NCBI GenBank assembly: GCA_964391195.1
Contig: CAYMLG010000022.1
Span: 1-64,000 of the forward strand
Source of the DNA: JAAYXE01 sp964391195
GTDB taxonomy: Bacteria; Chloroflexota; Anaerolineae; Anaerolineales; UBA4823
Length of the DNA: 64,000 nucleotides
Reading direction: 5' to 3'
Made by a program: the position numbers and the translations under genes. The notes beneath the pieces were generated by a model. It saw only the letters and a list, made by a program, of their open reading frames with translations, did not search any database and was not told the DNA's origin. Positions 17,262-25,010 of the stretch are shown in pieces (positions within the stretch are counted from its first letter, which is position 1; every line of letters starts with the position of its first letter).

Positions 17262-17297
17262 AAGGGTTTGTGCAACTGCCTGGCTGCACAATCCCTT
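17262..17297. terminator. Probable bidirectional terminator between recD2 and glycosyltransferase
   Basis: A 13-bp stem (17262-17274 with 17285-17297) with one T-T mismatch lies between two converging genes. Flanking ACAAG/CTTGTT bases can lengthen it. T-tracts are short on both sides. Confidence 0.55.
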
Positions 17298-17342
17298 GTT
17301 CGTCTATAACGCCAGTGGCGGTCCGTGGCTGTGTACGCCCCT

Positions 17343-18011
17343 TCAGAGTTTCCGCATAGAACGCCGCGTGTGGATGAGAATACGGATGAAACCCAGGATG
17401 TGCTTGAGCGGGTGGATGTGGCTGCGCTCGCTGCCGTAAATCGTGCGGATAGGCATTTCTTCGATGGCATAACCGCGTTGGATAGCAGTGAGGATCATCT
17501 CAACTTCGAACTCAAAGCCCGTCTCCTGGCTTTTTAGCACAGCTTCCATCAGGCGCCGGGAAACCAGCCGGTAGCCGGACTGGTTATCCTGGATTGGATG
17601 ACCCAATGCCCAGGAGAAGCTGGACTGCCCCAGCCGGTTGGCCAGCCGGCGGACGGGTGGGATTTGTGAAAAATCACGGGTGCCTATGATCAGATCCGGC
17701 CGCCCGCCCTGGTAGGCAGCCAGAAATTTGCCAATTTCAGCCGGGTCATGCTGTCCATCGGCGTCCAGAGTGATCCCTGCTTCACAACCCAACTCGAGCA
17801 GACGCCGGAAACCCAGCCGCAGGGCTACCCCCTTCCCCTGATTGGGTGACTGGAGTACAACTTCTGCCCCGCTGGACCGGGCTGCTGCAGCAGTATCATC
17901 CTGCGAGCCGTCGTCGACGACCAGGACGGGTAAGTAGCGCAGGGCAACCTCGATCACGGGTTGGATACGGTTCTTCTCGTTATATGCGGGGATCAGGGCG
18001 ATAATTTTCAT
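17343..18011 (-). CDS. Family 2 glycosyltransferase (polyprenyl-phosphate sugar transferase type)
   Basis: A 222-residue GT-A glycosyltransferase. It opens with IIALIPAYNEKNRI, has the nucleotide-binding VVDDGSQDDT and the DXD-like ITLDADGQHDP, and resembles dolichyl- or undecaprenyl-phosphate mannose/glucose synthases. It lacks the C-terminal membrane helices present in some members. Such enzymes charge a lipid carrier with a sugar for envelope or glycoprotein use, which would fit with the LCP protein nearby, though they are not in one operon. The gene is convergent with recD2. Confidence 0.88.
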   Translation of the reverse strand: MKIIALIPAYNEKNRIQPVIEVALRYLPVLVVDDGSQDDTAAAARSSGAEVVLQSPNQGKGVALRLGFRRLLELGCEAGITLDADGQHDPAEIGKFLAAYQGGRPDLIIGTRDFSQIPPVRRLANRLGQSSFSWALGHPIQDNQSGYRLVSRRLMEAVLKSQETGFEFEVEMILTAIQRGYAIEEMPIRTIYGSERSHIHPLKHILGFIRILIHTRRSMRKL

Positions 18012-18076
18012 GGTGTGTTTTCACGGCACACTGAAATACCAGGAGTGGATCGCTCCCATCGCCCAACAATCCGGAG

Positions 18077-18775
18077 CTATGGACAGTAGACCGGTTTGAG
18101 CACCGGCAGGCCACCCTGGCGATCTACCCGCATGGCGAAGTCGAATGTGTCAACCTGCGCGGCAAGATCCAGGTCCGCAGCCGGAAACTCGGGCTGATTG
18201 AGGTCGGCGAAAATGCGACCCGTATGGGAATCGCGAACCCGCCGCAGGTAAGGCTGGGGCTCGGGCGCATCCCCGATCAGCAGAGCCTGCAAATAATCGG
18301 CGCAGGCCCGATCTTCCTCTCCCAGGCCGCTCTGGTCGGCCCTGGCGCCGGTCACGACAAATGTGACCGCCGGAGGTTCGAGCCTCAAAATGCAGCCGGC
18401 GGTCGCTCCGGCAACCACGAAGCTGGCTGCGAATACGACCTCCGCATTTCTGCAGCGAACCACTCCTTGAGTTCCGGACGAGGTGCGTTGGACCAGGCGC
18501 TTCCCTTGTAGATTTTGGCGCCTCATCTCGGCTGGCGAATTGCTTAAGTCGAAGCCCGGGATCTGGAGGCCGTCCACCTCGCCCATGATCACGACCTCCG
18601 GCTGGCGCTGCTTCCACTTAAGTGCTTCTTCCACCTGGCTGACCAGAAGGATCTCTTCCGCCCCGGCCGAAAAAGCGTAAGCCGCGGTGGTAAAGGCCCG
18701 TAGGACATCGATGACAACGACCAGTCCGGTGGCTTCCTGTTCGCAGGTGGCGAGGGTGGTGTATCGAAATTCCAT
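18077..18775 (-). CDS. comB: 2-phosphosulfolactate phosphatase family protein (ComB-like)
   Basis: A 232-residue ComB-family protein. Landmarks are VVVIDVLRAFTTAAYAF near the N-terminus, MGEVDGLQIPGFDLSNSP (about 64-81) and the RTSSGTQG loop (about 97-104). The family is Mg-dependent and in methanogens removes phosphate from 2-phosphosulfolactate in coenzyme M synthesis; in bacteria outside that pathway the true substrate is often unknown. No other coenzyme M or sulfolactate genes are in the window, so the pathway role is unproven. It is on the same strand as the glycosyltransferase, 65 bases upstream of it. Confidence 0.82.
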   Translation of the reverse strand: MEFRYTTLATCEQEATGLVVVIDVLRAFTTAAYAFSAGAEEILLVSQVEEALKWKQRQPEVVIMGEVDGLQIPGFDLSNSPAEMRRQNLQGKRLVQRTSSGTQGVVRCRNAEVVFAASFVVAGATAGCILRLEPPAVTFVVTGARADQSGLGEEDRACADYLQALLIGDAPEPQPYLRRVRDSHTGRIFADLNQPEFPAADLDLAAQVDTFDFAMRVDRQGGLPVLKPVYCP

Positions 18776-18826
18776 GTCTCCCCCTTGGCTAAAAGGAGCT
18801 CCGCCTCGGCCGGCTTAGTAGGATGA

Positions 18827-19777
18827 TCAAGGCTGGATGAAGGTCAACTTCCATGCGCCCCACCCGTCTTCACACTCGAGCGCGACCAAATTCGAGACGA
18901 GTTCACCTCCACCAGCCAGGTGCAGCGTGTAAACGATGCCGGGAGTCATAATAAAATCGGCATAGCCTGGGCTTAGCTCAGGCTTTAGACCCGTAAAGAA
19001 ATGCTGTTCGCCTCCGTTCCAGGTCACAACCACCTCTGCGCCGGGCACAGGCTGCCTGGCGGCGTTCAAAGCGAATACCTGGATAAGCGGCTGCTGGAGA
19101 ACGGGTTCACAGATCTGTTCGCTTGATTCCAGGGAGAAGGGCCCGCCGGGCGTGGGGGTTGGGGTGCGGCTAGGCACCGGGGTAATCGTGGGGGTAGAAG
19201 TTGTAGTTGCTGTAGGTGTGATCGTCACCGTAGGGGTGACAACCTGTGTGGCGGTGATTACCTGGTCCGAGATAAGGCTGGCGGTTGACGTGACCGGATC
19301 GGGCGTGTTCGTGAGAGTGGCAGGGGGAGGGGTGGGGGTGAATTCCTGAATTGATGTGGGGGTAGCGGGAGCGGAAGTGTACGTTGGAGAAGCTGCCGGC
19401 GGAACAGATGGGGCAGCGGTCTCTTGGGGTGCCTCTCCTTGCCCTAACGCGACCGAAAGCAGCCCGAGCGCTTGGGCTTCCGGAGAGTTTTCTTCTCGAG
19501 ATAATGCCTCTTGCGCCTGCCGCGCAAGCGTAGTGTACATGTCCTCGTCCTCGAGAAGTTCCAGGCGCGCTTTTGCCCTGCCAATATTCGGGTTGGCCTG
19601 GTATGCGGCGGCAATCAGAGCCCGCTGCCGGACTTTGTATTCTTCACTGAGAGAAGCCGGAGTGATATCCACGTGGCTAACCGGGTTGAACAGCCACACG
19701 TATACCAGGCCAATGATGAAACCCAGAACCAATCCGGTGAGCAGATACCAGGAGCCTCGATCATCCCTACGGTTCAT
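18827..19777 (-). CDS. Membrane-anchored protein with Thr/Pro-rich linker, paralogue of upstream gene
   Basis: I do not recognise a named family. The 316-residue product has a single N-terminal membrane segment (YLLTGLVLGFIIGLVYVWLF), then about 70 residues that match the adjacent upstream protein (PASLSEEYKVRQRALIAAAYQANPNIGRA...), then about 110 residues dominated by Thr, Pro, Ser and Ala, and a C-terminal globular part (about 220-316) that contains FSLESSEQICEPVLQQPLIQVFAL and GAEVVVTWNGGEQHFFTGL, an Ig- or CNA-B-like beta-sheet pattern. It likely stands outside the membrane. Its ATG overlaps the stop of the upstream gene by four bases. Confidence 0.8.
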   Translation of the reverse strand: MNRRDDRGSWYLLTGLVLGFIIGLVYVWLFNPVSHVDITPASLSEEYKVRQRALIAAAYQANPNIGRAKARLELLEDEDMYTTLARQAQEALSREENSPEAQALGLLSVALGQGEAPQETAAPSVPPAASPTYTSAPATPTSIQEFTPTPPPATLTNTPDPVTSTASLISDQVITATQVVTPTVTITPTATTTSTPTITPVPSRTPTPTPGGPFSLESSEQICEPVLQQPLIQVFALNAARQPVPGAEVVVTWNGGEQHFFTGLKPELSPGYADFIMTPGIVYTLHLAGGGELVSNLVALECEDGWGAWKLTFIQP

Positions 19778-20136
19778 TGCGTTATGCTCTCAGTTTCGGG
19801 GGTAGCAGTGGACACAGTCTGCAAGTCGCGCAGTAAGGCTCGGATCAGGGTGATGTCGGCCAGTTGGTAGCGCGGTTCGGCAAACAGAAGGGCATCCAGC
19901 ACGATTTGATCCAGAGGGCCGTCGCCCAAAGTCGAGAGGCGTTGGCGGGCCAGTTCCAAATCTTTCTCGCTGCTGTAGGCTTCCGCAACCATCAGCACAT
20001 AATCGGTTTTGTAGTCAATCCGCAGCGACCGCGGTGAAGTATTGACGAACTCCACCGGATCAAGCCGCCAGGCATACAGCACTCCGGCAGTGATTCCGAT
20101 GCCGATGGCAATGAAGAAATTGATCCAACGGGCCAT
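19774..20136 (-). CDS. Short membrane-anchored protein, paralogue of downstream gene
   Basis: The 120-residue product has one N-terminal membrane segment (FFIAIGIGITAGVLYAWRL) and a soluble helical part. It can be aligned by eye with the N-terminal 100 residues of the next protein: both have G-x-x-Y-x-W, D/N-P-V, S-P/A-x-SLR/S, EYK/DYK, then A-x-AY and LARQRLS/KARLELL. It lacks the Thr/Pro linker and the beta domain. The two genes overlap by four bases (ATGA), so they are translated together and probably form a complex. Function unknown. Confidence 0.78.
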   Translation of the reverse strand: MARWINFFIAIGIGITAGVLYAWRLDPVEFVNTSPRSLRIDYKTDYVLMVAEAYSSEKDLELARQRLSTLGDGPLDQIVLDALLFAEPRYQLADITLIRALLRDLQTVSTATPETESITQ

Positions 20137-20181
20137 ATTAGCTTGATTCTCTCACAGGATGGCTGGCAGGACAAGAACAGG

Positions 20182-21306
20182 TCAGGCGAGGATCTGTTCA
20201 AGAGCCGCAAGCAGCAGGGTGACATTCTCGCGGCGGCTGCTGTAACCCATCAGGCCAATTCTCCAGACCTTTCCCTGGAGCGGGCCAAAACCGCCTGCGA
20301 TCTCCACATTAAAATCATTGAGCAGGCGGGAGCGAACGGCTGCGTCATTGATGCCCGCCGGAAGCTGAGGCGTGGTCAGTGTGGGGAGGCGGAGGTCGAC
20401 CGGTATCAGGGGAGGCAGTTCAAGCGCTTCGAGCCCATCCCAAAGCAGTTCGGCGTTGGCTTTGTGCCGGGCGAACCGCTGCTCAAGGCCCTCCTCCTCA
20501 ACCAGGCGCAGCGCCTCACGTAAGGCATAATGCAGGCTGATGGGGGCTGTGTGATGGTAAGCGTGAGGGGCGTGCCAATACTTCTCCAACCCATTCAGGT
20601 CCAGGTACCAGTTGCCCACAGGCGTTTTGCGGCTGCGAAGCACTTCTACGGCTCGCGAACTGACGGTGATGGGGGCCAACCCGGGAGGCGCAGATAGACT
20701 TTTTTGCGTTCCGCTATAAGTGACATCCACATCCCAGGCGTCGACCTCAACCGGGAGGCCGCCGAGAGAGGCAACTGTGTCGAGCACCAGGAGCGCCCCA
20801 TACCGGTGGGCAAGCTCGGCGATCTTCTGGATGCCGGGCTGCCTGGCCCCGGTAGATGTTTCGGCATGCACCAGAGCGACCAGCTTGTATTTCTCCTTCT
20901 TCAGAGCAGTCTCGATCTGCTCGGGATCGAGCACTTCCCCCCAACTACATTCCACCCGGTCCACCTGGGCCCCGTAACGGGCGGCAATCTGGCACAGCCG
21001 CTCGCCAAAATAGCCAATTACACCAACCAGAACCCGGTCTCCAGGCTCAATGAAATTGCACAGCGAGGCTTCCATCCCGGCTGTTCCGGTCCCGGGAATG
21101 GCGAATGTCATTTCATTCTCCGTTTGGAACACGAAACGCAGGAGCTGCTGTTCTTCGGTCATTAGCTCAAGGAACTGTGGGTCGAGATGTCCCACCAGGG
21201 GGGTTGCCATGGCGCGCAGGACGCGAGACGGAACCATGCTCGGGCCAGGTCCCAAGAGAATGCGGGGAGCCGGATCCAGATCGTTATGGGAGGTCTTAAT
21301 AGTCAT
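20182..21306 (-). CDS. Class V aminotransferase (alanine-glyoxylate / serine-pyruvate type)
   Basis: A 374-residue PLP enzyme of fold type I, class V. The N-terminal LLGPGPSMVPSRVLRAM, the PLP phosphate region PGTGTAGMEA, Asp176 in VLDTVASLGG and the Schiff-base Lys202 in VTYSGTQKSLSAPPG are typical of serine-glyoxylate, serine-pyruvate and alanine-glyoxylate aminotransferases. The amino donor cannot be decided by eye; phosphoserine transaminase is less likely. GGAG lies seven bases before the ATG. It lies 45 bases upstream of the paralogous membrane-protein pair on the same strand and may share a transcript. Confidence 0.88.
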   Translation of the reverse strand: MTIKTSHNDLDPAPRILLGPGPSMVPSRVLRAMATPLVGHLDPQFLELMTEEQQLLRFVFQTENEMTFAIPGTGTAGMEASLCNFIEPGDRVLVGVIGYFGERLCQIAARYGAQVDRVECSWGEVLDPEQIETALKKEKYKLVALVHAETSTGARQPGIQKIAELAHRYGALLVLDTVASLGGLPVEVDAWDVDVTYSGTQKSLSAPPGLAPITVSSRAVEVLRSRKTPVGNWYLDLNGLEKYWHAPHAYHHTAPISLHYALREALRLVEEEGLEQRFARHKANAELLWDGLEALELPPLIPVDLRLPTLTTPQLPAGINDAAVRSRLLNDFNVEIAGGFGPLQGKVWRIGLMGYSSRRENVTLLLAALEQILA

Positions 21307-21473
21307 GGGTATCTCCTGAACGAATATGCTTTTGGGGGAAATGGCTTGACTAAGTTTACCCTAAAAAACTGGCTGTTGGAACGGGCGAGAGCGGCGGTTG
21401 AACGGGAATTTGACTGCAATTATTCTGCGGGGTGTGCCTGGACATAATGATTCAATAAAATTCAAATCTCTGC

Positions 21474-21502
21474 TTGCTTCAACCCAAAAAATCCTGTACA
21501 AT
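21474..21502 (+). promoter_or_regulatory. Sigma-70 promoter of spoVS
   Basis: TTGCTT (21474-21479) and TACAAT (21497-21502) are separated by exactly 17 bases. The start codon of the SpoVS gene is about 60 bases downstream. Confidence 0.65.
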
Positions 21503-21563
21503 CGTATAGAACGGTTCTCCAAACAACGTGGAACCATTCTGATTCTTGCCAGGGAGGGAACTC

Positions 21564-21824
21564 ATGGACGTCATCAAAGTCTCGGGCACTTCACGTACTT
21601 CCGCCGTGGCAGGCGCCATTGCCGGGGTTTTTCGTGAGAACCAGCACGCTGAAGTCCAGGCGATCGGAGCGATTGCGGTCAACCAGGCTGTCAAAGCACT
21701 GGCCCTAGCAAAAGGATACTTGAAGGAGGACGGTTACGATATCATCTTTATCCCGGAATTTGTTGATGTGGAAATCGATGATAAAGTTCGAACGGCGATC
21801 AAGTTTGTTGTAGAACCTCGTTAG
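21564..21824 (+). CDS. spoVS: Stage V sporulation protein S (SpoVS) family
   Basis: An 86-residue protein that matches SpoVS almost end to end: MDVIKVSGTSRTSAVAGAIA, QAIGAIAVNQAVKALALAKGYL and FIPEFVDVEIDDKVRTAIKF. In Bacillus it affects sporulation; the family is an Alba-like small fold and is also widespread in non-sporulating bacteria, including Deinococcus/Thermus and Chloroflexota, where its role is unknown, possibly nucleic-acid binding. The start at 21564 has AGGGAGGG upstream. It is alone between a good promoter and a good terminator, so it is monocistronic. Confidence 0.93.
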   Translation: MDVIKVSGTSRTSAVAGAIAGVFRENQHAEVQAIGAIAVNQAVKALALAKGYLKEDGYDIIFIPEFVDVEIDDKVRTAIKFVVEPR

Positions 21825-21914
21825 TTTGGTGGGAGACATAAATGCTTATGCGGGCGCTAGTTGGACGGGATCGTGCGCCGGCTAGTATTGCTCGGGTATT
21901 TTTATCGAGAGTTG

Positions 21915-21938
21915 GAGGCGCTCTGAGCGCCTCTTTTT
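21915..21938 (+). terminator. Rho-independent terminator of spoVS
   Basis: GAGGCGCT (21915-21922) pairs with AGCGCCTC (21926-21933) across a 3-base loop and is followed by TTTTT. It lies 90 bases after the stop codon. Confidence 0.85.
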
Positions 21939-22045
21939 CACGCGCCCGCGATGAGAGGGGGCTATAAGGGATTAAATCCTGGGCAGTCAGCACCCATGGG
22001 ATAATCCGTTTAATCTGGTACGACTGGCTTGCAGGGTAAACCGGT

Positions 22046-23122
22046 TTGTGGTTTACTTGGGTGGTGTTTGCGCTGTTCCCTTTTCTATCCGTTTTCAAAA
22101 CTGTGGATCGAGAAAGTTCCACCTGTCGGAAACCGAGGACAGGGATCAGGATCTGGCTCAGATATACAATTCTATGGATGGGGCTGATATCCCTATCCCT
22201 GTCTGCCGGAGCCTGTACTGCTACGCCAACCGGCGCGACCACCGGCGCTGTCGTGGACGGGGCGACTGAAGCGAGGCTGACCTCGCTGGCACCGACGCCC
22301 ACCCTGGCAGTGACGCAAACGGGCACACCTATACCGACCAACACACCGCTACCCACTACCACCTCTGTTCCCACGAAAACCCGGCTTCCGAGCTCCACCC
22401 CGACCGCGACGGCTCTTGCCTGTCTCAGCCAGGGGATGGAAATGGAGGAAGGTTCTCTTCGCACGCCACTTCTGCCTCTTCCTCTTTCTTACCGGGTCTT
22501 CTTACCGCCCTGTTACCGTGAACTGCCCGACCGGCGCTATCCAGTTCTATATCTAATCCATGGGCAGAGCTACACCGACGACCAATGGGACCGGCTGGGG
22601 GCGGACGAAAAAGCCGGGGAGCTGATTGCAGCCGGGGAGATCTCGCCATTTATCCTGGTCATGCCCAGAGATCGAACCTGGACACGGCCATCGAGAGATA
22701 TGTTTGGGCAGGTTCTCGTCGAATCGTTGATCCCGTACGTAGATGAGCACTACCGCACTCTCCCTGACCGCGAATACCGGGCCGTGGGCGGGCTCTCGCG
22801 CGGAGCCTCCTGGTCAGTCCACCTGGGACTCTCTCGCTGGGAGTTGTTCGGGACGATTGGCGCGCACAGCCTGCCTGTGTTTTGGGAGGATACGCGCTAT
22901 ATTCGTACCTGGCTGGATTCAATTCCCCGAGAGGAACTGCCGCGGATCTATATGGATACCGGCGAGAATGATTACCTGATCCGTTCAACCTTGTGGTTCG
23001 AGGGACTGCTGACCGAAAAAGGGATCCCGCACGAATGGTATCTCTTCCCGGGCTATCATGAAGAGGCCTATTGGGAAAGCCATGTGGAGAAGTATCTGCG
23101 GTTTTATACCGCAGAATGGTAG
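22046..23122 (+). CDS. Secreted or lipid-anchored esterase (putative esterase/EstA-D type alpha/beta hydrolase)
   Basis: Up to 358 residues. A hydrophobic segment (YTILWMGLISLSLSAGAC) ends in a Cys that could be a lipobox, though the -3 position is not typical. A Thr/Pro-rich linker (about 75-125) follows, then an esterase domain: YRVFLPPCYRELPDRRYPVLYLIHGQ, the nucleophile elbow GGLSRGASWS, and the C-terminal acid/His region (YMDTGENDYL; FPGYHEEAYW). It resembles Fes/esterase-D family hydrolases, which release acyl or feruloyl groups. The start is not clear: the coordinate given is a TTG, and a start nearer the signal segment is possible. Substrate unknown. Confidence 0.8.
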   Translation: MWFTWVVFALFPFLSVFKTVDRESSTCRKPRTGIRIWLRYTILWMGLISLSLSAGACTATPTGATTGAVVDGATEARLTSLAPTPTLAVTQTGTPIPTNTPLPTTTSVPTKTRLPSSTPTATALACLSQGMEMEEGSLRTPLLPLPLSYRVFLPPCYRELPDRRYPVLYLIHGQSYTDDQWDRLGADEKAGELIAAGEISPFILVMPRDRTWTRPSRDMFGQVLVESLIPYVDEHYRTLPDREYRAVGGLSRGASWSVHLGLSRWELFGTIGAHSLPVFWEDTRYIRTWLDSIPREELPRIYMDTGENDYLIRSTLWFEGLLTEKGIPHEWYLFPGYHEEAYWESHVEKYLRFYTAEW

Positions 23123-23140
23123 GGCGTCCTCCTTGTGCCG

Positions 23141-23167
23141 TTGTCCCCCCTGCTTTTGTTGTATAAT
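23141..23167 (+). promoter_or_regulatory. Promoter giving a leaderless gatC transcript
   Basis: A perfect TATAAT (23162-23167) ends six bases before the gatC ATG at 23174, so transcription should begin at or next to the A of ATG. A TTGTCC (23141-23146) 15 bases upstream is a possible -35. No ribosome binding site lies before the ATG. Confidence 0.55.
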
Positions 23168-23173
23168 CGCCGC

Positions 23174-23461
23174 ATGAAGCTGACCCTTGCTGAAGTTGAG
23201 CATATAGCGAACCTGGCCCGCCTGGAACTGAGCGAAGAAGAGAAGAACCGCTACCAGGAGCAGCTTTCCGCCATCCTGGAATATGCGGCCCGGTTGCAGG
23301 AGCTGGATACCACTGGCATCTCCCCGACCTCCAGCGTGCTGCCGGAGCGCACCGTGCTGCGCCCGGATGAGCCACGCCCGGGATTGAGCCGGGAAGATCT
23401 ATTGAAGAATGCTCCGGATGTGGAACAAGGTCAGTTTCGCGTCCCACCCGTATTCGATTAG
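23174..23461 (+). CDS. gatC: Asp-tRNA(Asn)/Glu-tRNA(Gln) amidotransferase subunit C
   Basis: A 95-residue GatC, the small scaffold subunit of the GatCAB complex that turns Glu-tRNA(Gln) and Asp-tRNA(Asn) into the correct amide forms. The sequence is typical throughout: MKLTLAEVEHIANLARLELS, FSAILEYAARLQELDT-like central helix, and RPDEPRPGLSREDLLKNAPD at the C-terminus. It starts at 23174 with no Shine-Dalgarno; a TATAAT six bases upstream suggests leaderless translation. gatA follows after 45 bases. gatB is 6.5 kb away on the same strand, not in this operon. Confidence 0.95.
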   Translation: MKLTLAEVEHIANLARLELSEEEKNRYQEQLSAILEYAARLQELDTTGISPTSSVLPERTVLRPDEPRPGLSREDLLKNAPDVEQGQFRVPPVFD

Positions 23462-23506
23462 CTCGATCTATTTGGCTACTAGCGGCCGGGCTGTCTCTAC
23501 GATTTT

Positions 23507-24991
23507 ATGGCTGAATTACTGGATCTAACGCTGACAGAAGCTGCGGCAGCGCTGCGTGCGGGGCAGGCGTCCAGCCGGGAACTGGCCGGGGCATATCTGG
23601 ATCAGATTGAGCGCCTGGATCCCCAGATTAACGCCTATCTGGCAGTTGATCCACAGAAAACGCTCAAACAGGCTGAGATCGCAGACCGCCGGTTGGCTGA
23701 GTGGCGGAGAGATGACCGCCGCCCCCTCCCCTCGCTGCTGGGGTTGCCGCTGGCCGTGAAGGATGTGCTGGCCGTAGACGGGTACCCCTGCACCTGCGGT
23801 TCGCGAATCCTGGAAGGTTTCATGCCCCCGTTTACGGCCACAGCAGTCGAGCGCCTGGTATCGGCCGGGGCAGTGATTCTGGGGAAGACCAATCTGGATG
23901 AGTTCGCAATGGGCTCCTCCACCGAGAATTCAGCCTACGGACCAACTCACAATCCGTGGAATCTGGATCGCGTGCCGGGGGGATCGAGCGGCGGCAGCGC
24001 GGCCGCCGTGGCGGCGCGGTTGGCCCCCGCTGCACTGGGCACCGATACGGGCGGCAGCGTCCGCCAGCCGGCCTCCTTTTGTGGAGTGACCGGGCTGAAG
24101 CCCACCTATGGGCGGGTTTCGCGCTACGGACTGGTGGCGTATGGCTCTTCTCTGGATACCATCGGGTGCTTTGGAAGAAATGCGCTCGACCTGGCCCTGC
24201 TCTTCACCCTCATGGCCGGTCACGATCCGCTCGATGCGACCAGCATGGATCTACCTGTCCCTGAAATACGCCTTGAATCGGCGGCGGATTTGCGTGGGCT
24301 GCGCATTGGTGTCCCGGAGGAGTATTTCATCGAAGGAATCCAACCGGACGTAGAACTTGCCGTGCGCCAGGCGGTGGAAACGATGCAGGGGCTGGGGGTG
24401 GAGGTACAGCCGGTGAGCCTGCCGCATACAGAATATGCCCTCCCGGTCTACTATTTGATTGCACCGGCGGAGGCATCCGCCAACCTGGCCCGTTTCGATG
24501 GCATACGCTATGGGCCACGCCTCCCGGCCGAAACGATGTGGGATATTTTCCGGCGCACTCGCGGCGAGCTGTTCGGGGCAGAAGTCAAGCGGCGAATTAT
24601 GCTCGGCACATATGCGCTTTCCGCCGGCTATTATGACGCTTATTATGGCCAGGCGCAGAAGGTGCGGACTCTGATCAAGAACGATTTTGAGCAGGTCTTT
24701 ACAAAAGTCGATTTGGTGGCTGCTCCAGTAGCGCCTACCACCGCTTTCCGCCTGGGGGAGCACACAGAAGATCCACTGGCCATGTACCTGGAAGATGTAT
24801 TCACCCTCCCGGCTAACCTGGCCGGTGTGCCGGGGATTGCCTTCCCGGTTGGGTTCGACCGGGATGAATTGCCTGTGGGCATGCAGTTGATGGCCCCCCA
24901 CTTTCAAGAAGAACGATTGTTCCGCGCCTGCCACGCTTTTCAACAGGTGACCGATTGGCATAACCGTGTCCCGGAAATCATCCACGCTTGA
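23507..24991 (+). CDS. gatA: Asp-tRNA(Asn)/Glu-tRNA(Gln) amidotransferase subunit A
   Basis: A 494-residue amidase-signature glutaminase that supplies ammonia to GatB. The Ser-cisSer-Lys triad is visible: Lys85 in LAVKDV, Ser160 in PGGSSGGSAAA and Ser184 in TDTGGSVRQPAS; the spacing of 75 and 99 residues from the Lys matches characterised GatA. The C-terminal AGVPGIAFPVGFDRDELPVGMQLMAPHF is typical. Together with gatC it forms a two-gene operon. Length is normal. Confidence 0.96.
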   Translation: MAELLDLTLTEAAAALRAGQASSRELAGAYLDQIERLDPQINAYLAVDPQKTLKQAEIADRRLAEWRRDDRRPLPSLLGLPLAVKDVLAVDGYPCTCGSRILEGFMPPFTATAVERLVSAGAVILGKTNLDEFAMGSSTENSAYGPTHNPWNLDRVPGGSSGGSAAAVAARLAPAALGTDTGGSVRQPASFCGVTGLKPTYGRVSRYGLVAYGSSLDTIGCFGRNALDLALLFTLMAGHDPLDATSMDLPVPEIRLESAADLRGLRIGVPEEYFIEGIQPDVELAVRQAVETMQGLGVEVQPVSLPHTEYALPVYYLIAPAEASANLARFDGIRYGPRLPAETMWDIFRRTRGELFGAEVKRRIMLGTYALSAGYYDAYYGQAQKVRTLIKNDFEQVFTKVDLVAAPVAPTTAFRLGEHTEDPLAMYLEDVFTLPANLAGVPGIAFPVGFDRDELPVGMQLMAPHFQEERLFRACHAFQQVTDWHNRVPEIIHA

Positions 24992-25010
24992 GAAATAAGG
25001 AGGGGTGTCT

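Noticed and set aside
19152..19349. Plus-strand Gly/Val-rich frame at 19.2 kb
   Set aside because: It is the antisense of the Thr/Pro linker of the minus-strand gene.
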